Source: JAJPHF01 sp035293805
GTDB taxonomy: Bacteria > Chloroflexota > UBA6077 > JAJPHF01
Direction of reading: 5' to 3'
DNA length: 64,000 nucleotides
Assembly (NCBI GenBank): GCA_035293805.1
Contig: DATGMD010000089.1
Location: 25,390 to 89,389, forward strand
Shown here piece after piece: positions 33,597-41,877 of this stretch. The notes beneath the pieces were generated by a model. The model worked only from the letters and a program-made list of their open reading frames with translations. It ran no database searches and was not told where the DNA came from. The first letter of the stretch is position 1. Every line of letters starts with the position of its first letter. The translations under genes and the position numbers were made by a program.

Positions 33597-34752
33597 ACGT
33601 GCCATCCCCCATCACCTGCCGGATGAAGCCCGAGGTCTCTAGCTCGCGCAGGAAGCGCGACTCGATGAAGTCGCTGGGCTGCTTGCCCGCCAGCCGCGGC
33701 TCGTCCTTCGCCAGGGCCGCCAGCAGGCGAGCGATCCCCTCCTCGCTGACGTAGGGCACGCGCGGACAGCAGCGCTCGAACTCCGCGTACATCTCGTCTA
33801 GGATCTCCGCGTCGTCCACCTCGACGTACTGGCGATACACGTCCTCGGCCCACGCCTTGTCCGTCCGGCCGCGGTGGACGCCCTGCACGAACCCCCGCGT
33901 GAAGCGCCGCATCGCTTCCTCGTTGCCGTTGACCCACGAGCGCAAGCCGCTCACCACGATCGACGGGTACTCCGGTCCCTGCGTTGCCAGGTTGATCAAC
34001 TCGTGGAAGCCGGCGCGCCGCGCGAACGTGGTGCTGGGCAGCGACAGCACGCCCGCGTCGACCTGTTTGGCTTCCAGTGCCGCCAGGATGGCCGGCACCT
34101 GGCCAAGCTGGCGGAACGCGACGTCCCGCTCCGGCTCCAGGCCCCACATGTCCAGCGCCAGCAGGCCCGCCGACTGCGTCGCCGAGCCGATCCGCGTCAC
34201 GCCCATCACCTTGCCGCGGAGCTGTTGCGGGTCCTGGATCTCCGGCTGGCTGATGATAGAGAACACCGAGTGGTTCGACCCCGCGATGAGCAGCGCCAGG
34301 TCCGCGCCCGAGACGGTGGCCTGGATGCTCGCGCTCGCGTCGATGCCGCCAAGCTGCAGCTCGTTGGCCAGCATCGCCTGGATCACCGGCGACGTGCTCG
34401 TGATGTTCATCAGCTCGACGTCGAGGCCCTGCTCGCGGAAATAGCCGCCCTCGTAGCCCATCCAGAAGCCGGACTGGCCGCTGCCCCGAGCGGCATAGTT
34501 CGCCACGAGCTTCAGCGGCGCGGGCGGCAGCGTTGCCGTCGCGGCGCTTCCCGCGGCCGGCGGGGCGCCGGCCGTCCCGCCGCCAGCCGGCTGGCTCGCG
34601 GCCGCCGGCGTGGTGGGGGCCGCGGGCGACGCGGCGCCGCCCGATCCGCAGGCCGCCGCGAGCGCGAGGAGCAGCGCGCCGATCGCGCGGCCCCACGCCG
34701 CGGGACAAGATGCCACCCGCGCCGCGGTGCGGAGAACGCCAGGTGGATACAC
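33595..34752 (-). CDS. NMT1-type substrate-binding lipoprotein (tandem copy 1)
   Basis: 385 aa. GTG start at 34752 after CGGAGGC; lipobox LALAAAC gives a lipidated Cys35, followed by an Ala/Pro/Gly/Thr-rich tether to about residue 80. The binding domain (NMT1/THI5-like, SsuA-TauA family, type II periplasmic fold) has LVANYAARGSGQSGFWMGYE, GGYFREQGLDVELMN, VMGVTRIGSATQSAG and FRQLGQVPAILAALEAKQVD. These proteins usually bind nitrate, sulfonates, riboflavin or pyrimidine precursors for an ABC permease. Here no permease or ATPase gene is in the window. It is the last gene of a three-copy array; the ligand is unknown. Confidence 0.85.
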   Translation of the reverse strand: MYPPGVLRTAARVASCPAAWGRAIGALLLALAAACGSGGAASPAAPTTPAAASQPAGGGTAGAPPAAGSAATATLPPAPLKLVANYAARGSGQSGFWMGYEGGYFREQGLDVELMNITSTSPVIQAMLANELQLGGIDASASIQATVSGADLALLIAGSNHSVFSIISQPEIQDPQQLRGKVMGVTRIGSATQSAGLLALDMWGLEPERDVAFRQLGQVPAILAALEAKQVDAGVLSLPSTTFARRAGFHELINLATQGPEYPSIVVSGLRSWVNGNEEAMRRFTRGFVQGVHRGRTDKAWAEDVYRQYVEVDDAEILDEMYAEFERCCPRVPYVSEEGIARLLAALAKDEPRLAGKQPSDFIESRFLRELETSGFIRQVMGDGT

Positions 34753-34796
34753 GGTTGTTTGCCTCCGCGAGAGTGGGCGGCGCGGCCGTCCGCGGG

Positions 34797-35912
34797 CTAC
34801 TGGCCGGTGAGCTGGCGCATGAAGCCCGAGGTTTCCAGCTCCCGCACGAAGCGTCCGTCCACCCAATCGGTGGCCGGCCGCCCGACCAGGCGGGGATCGT
34901 CCGCCACCAGGTCTTCCAGCAGGCGAGCCAGTCCCGCCTCGCTGACGTAGGGCGGCAACGGGAAGTTGTCGCGGTACACGTCGTACGAATCGTCCAGCAG
35001 CTGCTCGTCGTCGGTCTGCATGTACTTGCGCCAGACGCCGAGCGCCCACGGCCGGTCGGTCTTCAGCCGATAGATCGCCTGGGCGTACGCGCGCGCGAAG
35101 CGCCGCAGCGCCTCGTCGTTCGCGCCGACCCAGCTCCGCAGGCCCCCCACCGCCAGCGACACGTAGTCCGGCCCCTGCCGGCTGAGGTCCGCCAGCTCGT
35201 AAAAGCCCTCGCGCCGCGCCCGGATGTTGAACGGGCTCGTCATCATCCCCGCGTCGATCTGGCCGGCATCCAGCGCGGCGTAGACGGCCGTGTTCTCACC
35301 GAGCTGCCGCAGCGCCACGTCGCGGTCGGGCGCCAGGCCCCAGTCCTGCAGCGCCACGCGCGCCGCCGAGTGCGTCGCCGAGCCGATGCGCGTGATGCCG
35401 AGCACGCGCCCGCGCATCATCTGCGGGTCCGTGATGGCCGGCTGGCTCATCACCGAGTACAGCAGGCGGTTCACCGATCCGAACAGCAGGACCGTATCGG
35501 CGCCGCTCAGGCTGATCTGGATGGCCGTCGCGGGCTCCATCATGCTGATGTCTACGTCCCCCTGCATCATCGCCTGCACCGCGCGAGCGGTGTTGGGGAC
35601 GTTCGTCAGCTCGCCGTCGAGCCCCTGCTCACGTAGGTAGCCGCCCTCGTACGCGGCCCACAGGCCCGATTGGCTCGGCCCGACCGCCGCGTAGTTGACC
35701 AGCAGGCGGATGGGCGCCGGCGCAGCCGTCGGCGCGCTCACGGCCACCGTCGGGGCGGTGGCCGCGCTCGCCGCGGCCACGCCCGCCGCTCCCGCGGCTG
35801 GGCTCGACGCGCCGCGACTCGGCGCGCAGCCCAGCACGACTAGGGCGCCCGCGCCGAGCGCGCACGACAGTCCGCGCCGTACGCCTCCAGCGCGCTCAGC
35901 AGTGAAGAGCAT
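34797..35912 (-). CDS. NMT1-type substrate-binding lipoprotein (tandem copy 2)
   Basis: 371 aa. Signal peptide with lipobox LVVLGC (Cys29), then an Ala/Thr-rich tether to about residue 65. The binding domain mirrors its neighbours: VNYAAVGPSQSGLWAAYEGG, YLREQGLDGELTN, VLGITRIGSATHSAARVALQ, LRQLGENTAVYAALDAGQID, and the shared end PYVSEAGLARLLEDLVADDP ... RELETSGFMRQ. Separated by 44 bp from copy 1 and 9 bp from copy 3, so the array is one transcript. The conserved SQSG(L/I/F)W motif and Arg in the ITRxGS loop are candidates for ligand contacts. Confidence 0.85.
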   Translation of the reverse strand: MLFTAERAGGVRRGLSCALGAGALVVLGCAPSRGASSPAAGAAGVAAASAATAPTVAVSAPTAAPAPIRLLVNYAAVGPSQSGLWAAYEGGYLREQGLDGELTNVPNTARAVQAMMQGDVDISMMEPATAIQISLSGADTVLLFGSVNRLLYSVMSQPAITDPQMMRGRVLGITRIGSATHSAARVALQDWGLAPDRDVALRQLGENTAVYAALDAGQIDAGMMTSPFNIRARREGFYELADLSRQGPDYVSLAVGGLRSWVGANDEALRRFARAYAQAIYRLKTDRPWALGVWRKYMQTDDEQLLDDSYDVYRDNFPLPPYVSEAGLARLLEDLVADDPRLVGRPATDWVDGRFVRELETSGFMRQLTGQ

Positions 35913-35921
35913 CGGCCTCTG

Positions 35922-37070
35922 CTAGTGTGACAAGCTAGCCGGGGGAATCGCCCCCGACTGCTCCAGCTCGCGCACGTAGTGCGAGTCGATCCACTCGGAC
36001 GGCTTGCGGCCGACCAGGCGCGGCTCGTCCTTCGCCATGTCCTCCAGCAGTCGCGCCATGCCCGCCTCGCTGACGTAGGGCGGCAACGGGAAGTAGTTGC
36101 TGAACTGCGCGTATGTGTCGTCGAGCACCGCCGGGTCATCCACCTTCAAATACTTGCGGTACACCTCGATAGCCCAGGGCTTGTCGCTCTTGAACCGCTG
36201 AATGCCCTGCACGTAAGCGCGCGCGAAGCGCCGCACCACGTCCTGGTTCGCATCCACCCAGCTCTTCGGGCCGCCCACCGCGACCGACGGGTACTCGGGG
36301 CCTTGCGTCGCCAGGTTGATTAGCTCGTAGTAGCCGGCCTGCCGCGCCTGCGTGTTAGTCGGCGGCGACACGGCCCCCGCGTCGATCTGACCCGCCTGCA
36401 TGCCTGCCAGGATCGCCGGCACCTCTTGAAGCTGGCGGAGCGATACGTCCTGGTCGGGCTTGAGTCCCCACATCTGCAGTGCGACCAGCGCCGCCGTGTG
36501 CGTCGACGACCCGAAGCGGGTGATGCCGAGCGTCTTCCCGCGCAAGTCCTCAGGCTGCCGGATCGTCGGCTGCGTCATGATCGAAAACACGAGTCGGTTG
36601 ACCGATGCGAACAGCATCCAGAGATCGGCGCCGTTCAGGCTCGCCTCGACCGTCGCCGCGGGATCGAGGCTGCCCATCTGCACCTCCCCCGCGACCATCG
36701 ACTGGATTGCTCGTGAGGTGCTGGCGATATTGACGAGGTCGACGTCCAGCCCTTGCTCCTGGAACAGCCCCGCCTCGTACGTCATCCAGATGCCCGACTG
36801 CGAGCCGCTGACGGCCGTCCAGTTGGTGACCAGATGGACGGGCGCCGGCGGTGCAGTGGGCACGGCCGCCGCGGGGCCGCTGGCCGCCGCCGGACCGTTG
36901 GCCGCGGCCGCGGCCGAGCCGGTGGTGCCGCTGGGCGAGGCCGCGGGTGCCGGCGCCGCGCTGGGCGCGCAACTGGCCACGAGCCAGGCGAGCGCCAGCA
37001 GCGCCGCGCCCAGGTGCCAGCCGCCGGCGCGGCGCGACCGAGAACCTCTCGCGCTCGTCGTCAGCCTCAC
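35922..37070 (-). CDS. NMT1-type substrate-binding lipoprotein (tandem copy 3)
   Basis: 382 aa, first gene of the array by transcription. N-terminal RGSRSRRAGGWHLGAALLAL signal, lipobox WLVASC, Ala/Pro/Gly tether to about residue 75. Binding domain VTNWTAVSGSQSGIWMTYE, LFQEQGLDVDLVN, TLGITRFGSSTHTAALVALQ, LRQLQEVPAILAGMQAGQID, ending PYVSEAGMARLLEDMAKDEP. All three copies share the same architecture and end region, but differ in the loops around the pocket, as expected of paralogues with different ligands. A -10-like TATACT lies 150 bp upstream on the minus strand. Confidence 0.85.
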   Translation of the reverse strand: MRLTTSARGSRSRRAGGWHLGAALLALAWLVASCAPSAAPAPAASPSGTTGSAAAAANGPAAASGPAAAVPTAPPAPVHLVTNWTAVSGSQSGIWMTYEAGLFQEQGLDVDLVNIASTSRAIQSMVAGEVQMGSLDPAATVEASLNGADLWMLFASVNRLVFSIMTQPTIRQPEDLRGKTLGITRFGSSTHTAALVALQMWGLKPDQDVSLRQLQEVPAILAGMQAGQIDAGAVSPPTNTQARQAGYYELINLATQGPEYPSVAVGGPKSWVDANQDVVRRFARAYVQGIQRFKSDKPWAIEVYRKYLKVDDPAVLDDTYAQFSNYFPLPPYVSEAGMARLLEDMAKDEPRLVGRKPSEWIDSHYVRELEQSGAIPPASLSH

Positions 37071-37221
37071 GCTTCATCCTCCCACTGATCGGGTCAGAGC
37101 CACTGGCGGGCGGACCGCGCCCGGGCGCGCGCTCGCCACGCTGCGCGGTCCAGAAAGCTCCGGGGCCGGCCGCGCCGCCTCCCCGCGCATCGCCACGCGA
37201 TCCGTCCGGGCCTGTGCGCCC

Positions 37222-37227
37222 AGTATA
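37222..37227 (-). promoter_or_regulatory. Probable -10 of the binding-protein array
   Basis: TATACT on the minus strand in the 259-bp divergent region; no good -35. Confidence 0.4.
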
Positions 37228-37286
37228 GCGCGAGGCCGGACCGGCGGGCACCCCGGGCGCGGACGCTCGCCGCCCACAAAACGGAG

Positions 37287-37292
37287 TACAAT
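37287..37292 (+). promoter_or_regulatory. Probable -10 of the 2-hydroxyacid dehydrogenase gene
   Basis: TACAAT 37 bp before the start codon; the -35 region is GC-rich and not convincing. Confidence 0.4.
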
Positions 37293-37329
37293 GGCCGCGC
37301 GGAGGCACACGAACAGGAGGCGAGGCGGC

Positions 37330-38343
37330 ATGAAGACGCTGGTGGTGGACCTGCGCGACCGGATCGAGCGCTCGGGGGTACCGATCGATCCCGCTCTCGA
37401 CATGACGTATGTCGACCTGCAGCCCTTGGAGACGCTGAAGCCCCACCTGGCCGACGCCGAGCTGCTGTTGACGACGCCCCGGCTGACGGTAGACGACGCC
37501 CTGCTCGACGCGGCGCCGCGCCTGCGGTTCATCCAGGTGCCCAGCACCGGCTTCGATCGCGTGGACGTCGAGGCCACCGCCCGGCGCGGCATCCCCGCCG
37601 CCCACGTGCCTGGCGGCAACGCGCTGTCGGTGGCCGAGCACGTCTTCATGGTCATGATGGCGCTGCAACGGCGGCTCTTGCCCAGCCATGCCGGCATCAC
37701 AGCGGGACGCTATCAGCCCGAGAAGAACCGCCTCATGGCCGAGGGCATCTACGAGCTGTGGGGCAAGACGCTGGGCATCGTCGGCTTCGGCCGTATCGGC
37801 CGCGAGGTGGCCAAGCGCGCCGCGGCCTTCGACATGAACGTCATCTATTACGACATCGTCCGGCCCGACCCCGAGGAGGAGCAGCGCTACCACGTCAGCT
37901 TCGCGCCGCTCTCCGACCTGCTGGCCCGCGCCGACATCCTCACCGTCCACGTCCCGCTCGAGAAGTCCACCTATCACCTCATCGGCGAGGCGGAGCTGGC
38001 CAAGCTGCGGCCGTCGGCGCTGGTGATCAACGCCGCCCGCGGCCCGCTCGTCGATCCCGCGCCGCTGGCGGCGATGGTGGCCGACGGCCTGCTCGCCGGC
38101 GCCGCCGTCGACGTGTTCGAAACCGAACCGGCCCCCGATACCGACCCGCTGGTCGAGCTGGCCCGCTCCGGCTGCGAGCGCCTCATCCTCACGCCGCACC
38201 TCGCCGGCGTGACCGCCGAGTCGTCGGTCCGCGGCGCCCAGCGCGCGCTCGCCAACCTCGCGCGGGTGGCCCACGGCGAGCCGCCGCTGGACGTGTTCAA
38301 CGGCGTGGCCATCCCCGCGCGCGCCGACGCCGCACCCGCCTGA
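37330..38343 (+). CDS. D-isomer-specific 2-hydroxyacid dehydrogenase
   Basis: 337 aa NAD(P)-dependent dehydrogenase of the phosphoglycerate/glycerate/hydroxypyruvate family. The nucleotide loop LGIVGFGRIGREVAKRA sits near residue 145; the catalytic Arg is in NAARGPLVD, the Glu in DVFETEPAP and the His in LTPHLAGVT. Length and motifs fit glyoxylate/hydroxypyruvate or phosphoglycerate dehydrogenase-like enzymes without the serine-binding ACT domain; exact substrate open. AGGAGG ribosome site, start at 37330. Divergent from the binding-protein array and 49 bp upstream of a further binding protein, which suggests that the transported compound may be a 2-hydroxy or 2-oxo acid. Confidence 0.88.
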   Translation: MKTLVVDLRDRIERSGVPIDPALDMTYVDLQPLETLKPHLADAELLLTTPRLTVDDALLDAAPRLRFIQVPSTGFDRVDVEATARRGIPAAHVPGGNALSVAEHVFMVMMALQRRLLPSHAGITAGRYQPEKNRLMAEGIYELWGKTLGIVGFGRIGREVAKRAAAFDMNVIYYDIVRPDPEEEQRYHVSFAPLSDLLARADILTVHVPLEKSTYHLIGEAELAKLRPSALVINAARGPLVDPAPLAAMVADGLLAGAAVDVFETEPAPDTDPLVELARSGCERLILTPHLAGVTAESSVRGAQRALANLARVAHGEPPLDVFNGVAIPARADAAPA

Positions 38344-38392
38344 GGCGTGTCCCGGAGTCCCGGCGACCCAAACGGCACCGGAGGACGAGTCC

Positions 38393-39502
38393 ATGCACAC
38401 CAAGAGCCGTGTTCGATCCTGGCGTCTCGTGGGCTGGGGCCTGGCGCTGGCCGCGCTGCTACTCGCCGGCCCCACCGCGCTGCCCCGCCCCGCACCGGTC
38501 CTCGCGGCCCCCGGCCCGGCCGCCGCGTCGGCCGCCGCCGCCGGCGTGCCACTCCAGCAAGACCTGACCCCCGTCCGCGTCGGCATGCAGTACCTCATCA
38601 GCGACGCCGGTGTGCTGATCGGCGACGAGTGGGGCTACTTCCGCGAGGTCGGTATCGAGATCCAGCCGCAGCGCCTCGACAACCCGGAGCTGCAAGCCGG
38701 CATGGCCGCCGGGCAGGTGGACGTCGGCGGCATCGGCCCGACCGCCGCGCTGTTGAACGCGGCGCTCCGCGGCATACGCTTGCGCATGGTCGGCGACCGC
38801 GGCACGCTGGCGCCCGGTCATGGCTACCTGGCGCTCGTCGTCCGGAAGGATCTTGTGGACAGCGGCCAGGTGCGCGACGTGGCCGACCTGCGCGGCCGCA
38901 AGATCGCGTCGCAGCCCCCCCTCTACGCCACGCCCGGCTACTACGTGCTCTCGCGCCTGCTGGAGAACGCCGGCCTGCGCGAGGACGACGTGGAGTACGT
39001 GCCGCTCGGCTTCGCCGACCAGGCGACGGGCCTGGCCGGCGGCAGCGTCGATGCCATTTGGGGCGCCGAGCCGGCGCCGACCACCGTCGTCGGCCAGGGC
39101 CTCGGCGTCCGCCTGCGCGGCGGCGACGAGGCGGTCCCGAACTTCGACCTCGGCGTGCTGGCCTATTCCGAGCCATTCGCCGCTCAGACCGATCTGGCCC
39201 GCCGCTTCATGGTCGCGCACCTGCGCGGTGTGCGCACCTACCTCGACGCCTTCACCCGCAATATCGACCGCGACCGCGTGATCGACCTGTTCGTGCGCCA
39301 GACGGCGCTCAAGGACCGATCGCTCTACGACCGCATGGTGATGCCCTATATGGACCCCGACGGGGCGTTCAACACGCTCGACTACGACCGCGTGCAGGAC
39401 TACTACCTCCGCAACGGCGTCATCCCGCAGACCGTAGACCTCTCGCAGCTCGTCGACAACTCCTTCGCCGAGTACGCCGCCCAGCAGCTCGGGCCGTACT
39501 AA
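38393..39502 (+). CDS. NMT1-type substrate-binding protein, signal-peptide secreted
   Basis: 369 aa. Signal peptide (LGWGLALAALLLAG core) with likely cleavage near VLAAPG; no lipobox, unlike the other copies. NMT1/SsuA-type domain: VGMQYLISDAGVLIGDEWGY, MAAGQVDVGGIGPTAALLN, VDSGQVRDVADLRGRKIA, GGSVDAIWGAEPAPTTV. It is paralogous to the protein at 54268, sharing the DLRxRK segment and the ending DNSFAEYAAQQLG. GGAGGACGAG ribosome site; follows the 2-hydroxyacid dehydrogenase by 49 bp and is likely co-transcribed. No permease genes follow. Confidence 0.85.
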   Translation: MHTKSRVRSWRLVGWGLALAALLLAGPTALPRPAPVLAAPGPAAASAAAAGVPLQQDLTPVRVGMQYLISDAGVLIGDEWGYFREVGIEIQPQRLDNPELQAGMAAGQVDVGGIGPTAALLNAALRGIRLRMVGDRGTLAPGHGYLALVVRKDLVDSGQVRDVADLRGRKIASQPPLYATPGYYVLSRLLENAGLREDDVEYVPLGFADQATGLAGGSVDAIWGAEPAPTTVVGQGLGVRLRGGDEAVPNFDLGVLAYSEPFAAQTDLARRFMVAHLRGVRTYLDAFTRNIDRDRVIDLFVRQTALKDRSLYDRMVMPYMDPDGAFNTLDYDRVQDYYLRNGVIPQTVDLSQLVDNSFAEYAAQQLGPY

Positions 39503-39709
39503 AGAGCTACTTCACGGCGCTCGAACTTTGCGACCCGGAAGAACGCGCGACCGACGCAAGCGCCGGCATAACTCCCATCCGTCGTCGTGCCATCTGATGC
39601 GGGGCGGGGCCAATAGGGCAGCCTGGCCTGAAGTCTGCACATCCCTCCCGAGGGGTGCTCGGGCGAGTCTGAAGGCGCTCAGCTCAGAGGCACTGCCCGC
39701 GGAGTTGAC

Positions 39710-40207
39710 ATGATGAATGTGGGCCGCATCCTTGCCATCGGCGGTTTCGTGGCCGCCATCGCCCTGCTCGTCCTACCCAGTGGTAGCTCCCGGGCGGCGC
39801 CCCTCTCGGACTCGCCATCGGGCCGCTGGATCGATGCGAACCTCACCGAGCCGGCGCGCATCACCGCCTACGAGGGGGATCAGGCCGTCCGTAGTGCGCT
39901 GGTGATCATCGGCACCGGGGCCCACCGGACGCCCACCGGCCACTACCGCATCCTCCGTCGAGTCGCTGATGAGACTATGGACAGCGCGACTATCGGCATT
40001 CCGCGGAACGCACCGGGCGGCTACTACTTACGGCACGTGCTGTACACCCAGTACTTCACGAACGATGGTGCCTCGCTCCACTACAACTACTGGTCCAGCA
40101 ACTTCGGCCATCCGGGGAGCCACGGTTGCCTGGGGATGAGCCTGGAGGACGCGCGCTGGTTCTGGAACTGGGCAGACATCGGCACCCCCATCTACATCCA
40201 CTACTAG
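39710..40207 (+). CDS. L,D-transpeptidase (YkuD domain)
   Basis: 165 aa with a signal peptide (ILAIGGFVAAIALLVLPSG). The YkuD catalytic motif is FGHPGSHGCLGMSLEDARWF, with catalytic Cys in SHGC and the upstream His in HPGSHGC; TPTGHYRI also fits. It would make 3-3 peptidoglycan cross-links or attach proteins to the wall outside the membrane. Oddity: the Arg normally two residues after the catalytic Cys (HGCIRM or HGCVRL) is Gly here. ATG at 39710, with ATGATG doublet; ribosome site weak. Downstream of it lie small stress-type genes on the same strand. Confidence 0.82.
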   Translation: MMNVGRILAIGGFVAAIALLVLPSGSSRAAPLSDSPSGRWIDANLTEPARITAYEGDQAVRSALVIIGTGAHRTPTGHYRILRRVADETMDSATIGIPRNAPGGYYLRHVLYTQYFTNDGASLHYNYWSSNFGHPGSHGCLGMSLEDARWFWNWADIGTPIYIHY

Positions 40208-40398
40208 CGGCCCCCGGGATGCCCGCCCGACCGAGCATCCGGCGCGGTATTGGTTGGTGCGGTGGCTCGGCTACTCGGGCTGCGGCAATTGGGCGCTCGT
40301 TAGCATCCCGTACTTCGGTCGCGGCTCTGGTCGGTGGGCAGCCGCCCGCGTTTCTGGCATGAGCTTTGCAGCGACCTCCCGCGATGAGGAGGTGGGCC

Positions 40399-40638
40399 AT
40401 GACCGCGAGTCAGCCGAGCAGCATGACCGAGACGGTCGCCCGAGTGATCGAGATCAGTGCCCGGTCGGACAAGAGCTTCGACGACGCCATCCGGGTGGGG
40501 ATCGAGCGGGCGAACAAGACCCTCCGCCAGGTGGAAGCGGCCTGGATCAAAGACCAGCGGGTGGAACTGAAGGACGGGAAGATCGTGGGGTATCAAGTGA
40601 ACATGCTGGTGACCTTCGTGCTGGAGGACACTCCCTAG
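40399..40638 (+). CDS. Dodecin family flavin-binding protein
   Basis: 79 aa. Dodecins form 12-mers that bind and quench flavins or CoA. Pattern: VARVIEISARSDKSFDDAIR, then VGIERANKTLRQVEAAWIKD with the ring-stacking Trp, and KIVGYQVNMLVTFVLED. All strand and helix positions match. The ATG at 40399 is preceded by GAGGAGGTGG. Stand-alone gene between the L,D-transpeptidase and Hsp20. Confidence 0.92.
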   Translation: MTASQPSSMTETVARVIEISARSDKSFDDAIRVGIERANKTLRQVEAAWIKDQRVELKDGKIVGYQVNMLVTFVLEDTP

Positions 40639-40812
40639 GTTGGGCTGCGCGCACCTAGCCGAGCCGGGGCCGTCATCACCCTTCCAGCTCGTGCTTCATC
40701 CGCTAGTAGGTGGCTTGGTCGATCTCCCCGGCCGCCTAGCGCCCGGTTGCCTAGCGAGCAGGAACCCAGGTCCGGGGGTCAGAGACCGCCTCAGCGCAGG
40801 CCGGACGCGCGC

Positions 40813-40818
40813 TATACT
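40813..40818 (+). promoter_or_regulatory. Probable -10 of the Hsp20 gene
   Basis: TATACT 61 bp before the start codon. No CIRCE or other heat-shock operator was recognised. Confidence 0.4.
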
Positions 40819-40878
40819 ATGACTCTGGTATGATTTGGCCGGAGTCCAGCAGTTGTTCCAGCTAGGGAGAACATCACC

Positions 40879-41328
40879 ATGGCGATGCAGCGGTGGGATC
40901 CCTTCAGCGAGATGACCAGTCTCCGGGACGCGATGAGCCAGCTGTTCGAGCGGAGCATGGTACCCCCGACAGGAACAATGGGCCGCATGCTCGCGGCGCC
41001 GATGGATGTGCATGCCGAGGGCGACAACTACGTGATTGAAATGGCGCTGCCGGGCGTCAAGCCGGACGCGGTCGAGATCTCCGTGCTGGGCAACCAGCTG
41101 ACCGTTCGCGGCGAGTTTCCCGCCGCTGCGGAGGGGCAGCCGGGGCGGCAGCAGCTGCACCGCGAGCTGCCGCGGGGCCAGTTCGAGCGCACCATCACGC
41201 TGCCGACGGAAATCGATGCGGACAAGGCGCAGGCCCGCTTCGAGCACGGGATGCTGCACCTGACGGTGCCGAAGGCGGAGGGGGCCAAGCGACGCCGGAT
41301 CTCCGTCCAGCATCAGCCAGGCAGCTAG
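40879..41328 (+). CDS. Hsp20/alpha-crystallin small heat-shock protein
   Basis: 149 aa ATP-independent holdase. N-terminal arm (RWDPFSEMTSLRDAMSQLFE), alpha-crystallin domain from about residue 42 (MDVHAEGDNYVIEMALPGVK, VEISVLGNQLTVRGE, FERTITLPTEIDADKAQARF), and the A-x-x-x-GML-L-T-V-P signature as EHGMLHLTVPKAE. The short basic tail KRRRISVQ is present; a C-terminal I-x-I motif is replaced by RISV. GGGAGAAC ribosome site. Typical length and order. Confidence 0.95.
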   Translation: MAMQRWDPFSEMTSLRDAMSQLFERSMVPPTGTMGRMLAAPMDVHAEGDNYVIEMALPGVKPDAVEISVLGNQLTVRGEFPAAAEGQPGRQQLHRELPRGQFERTITLPTEIDADKAQARFEHGMLHLTVPKAEGAKRRRISVQHQPGS

Positions 41329-41445
41329 AACCCCTTCGCTCCACTCTTGGAGCGGCGCTTCCGCAAAGCCCCTCAATAGCGTGTCGCTTCAGCTGAAAGC
41401 GTGAGCGGCGTGCAGGCACTGGGCAGCAGCGCTGGGAGAAGGCAC

Positions 41446-41625
41446 ATGCCCCAGGACCACCGCAAGCCTTTGCATACGCTGCCTCAGTGTCCGGTATGTG
41501 GAAGCACCAACCTCGTCCACGACGAGCTGCTCACCGGGGAGCAGAGCTGGCGCTGCCGCGAGTGCGGCCACGAGTGGCCGCAGGAGTCACGGCACCCCGA
41601 GGACGACACCCCGGCAGCAGGGTGA
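41446..41625 (+). CDS. Small zinc-ribbon protein
   Basis: 59 aa: QCPVCGSTNLVHDELLTGEQ followed by WRCRECGHEWP gives two CxxC knuckles 20-odd residues apart, as in a rubredoxin-like or transposon-IS1595-type zinc ribbon. No further domain, so it is a stand-alone adaptor-sized protein. The ATG at 41446 follows GGGAGAAGG; an earlier in-frame GTG at 41401 has no ribosome site. Located between Hsp20 and CsbD. Confidence 0.7.
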   Translation: MPQDHRKPLHTLPQCPVCGSTNLVHDELLTGEQSWRCRECGHEWPQESRHPEDDTPAAG

Positions 41626-41690
41626 CCAGCCTTGCCCGCGGCCCGCGCGATTCATCGGGTCCACGGCATAGCGCGTCTCGCCTCTAAAGC

Positions 41691-41719
41691 GCGAGGGGCC
41701 GCGGGGCGCGGCCCCTCGC
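41691..41719. promoter_or_regulatory. Strong hairpin between zinc-ribbon gene and csbD
   Basis: Perfect 12-bp stem GCGAGGGGCCGC / GCGGCCCCTCGC with a 5-base loop and no T-tract. It may end the upstream transcript or stabilise its 3' end. Confidence 0.5.
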
Positions 41720-41802
41720 AGGCGATGGTCGAGCCACGTGCCAGCGCCGCGCTCCCCACACCGCAGGCGAAATGTCTCGGCCGGCGAACCGGCCGTCCGC
41801 TC

Positions 41803-41817
41803 TGGCACGCGCCGTGC
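41803..41817 (+). promoter_or_regulatory. Sigma-54-like -24/-12 sequence upstream of the CsbD gene
   Basis: TGGCACG (41803-41809), four bases, GTGC (41814-41817): the GG-N10-GC spacing of the sigma-54 consensus (TGGCACG-N4-TTGC) with one mismatch. No rpoN or activator gene is in the window, so it could be chance in GC-rich DNA. Confidence 0.3.
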
Positions 41818-41877
41818 ATTGTCCAATTAGCGGAGGGGCAGATCATAACCGTGCGCCAGCGCGGGGGAGGAAGCATC

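Noticed and set aside
35922..37070. Riboflavin- or thiamine-precursor transport role from NMT1/THI5 similarity
   Set aside because: The NMT1 fold binds many ligands, and none of the pyrimidine-binding residues could be assigned; no thi riboswitch is upstream.
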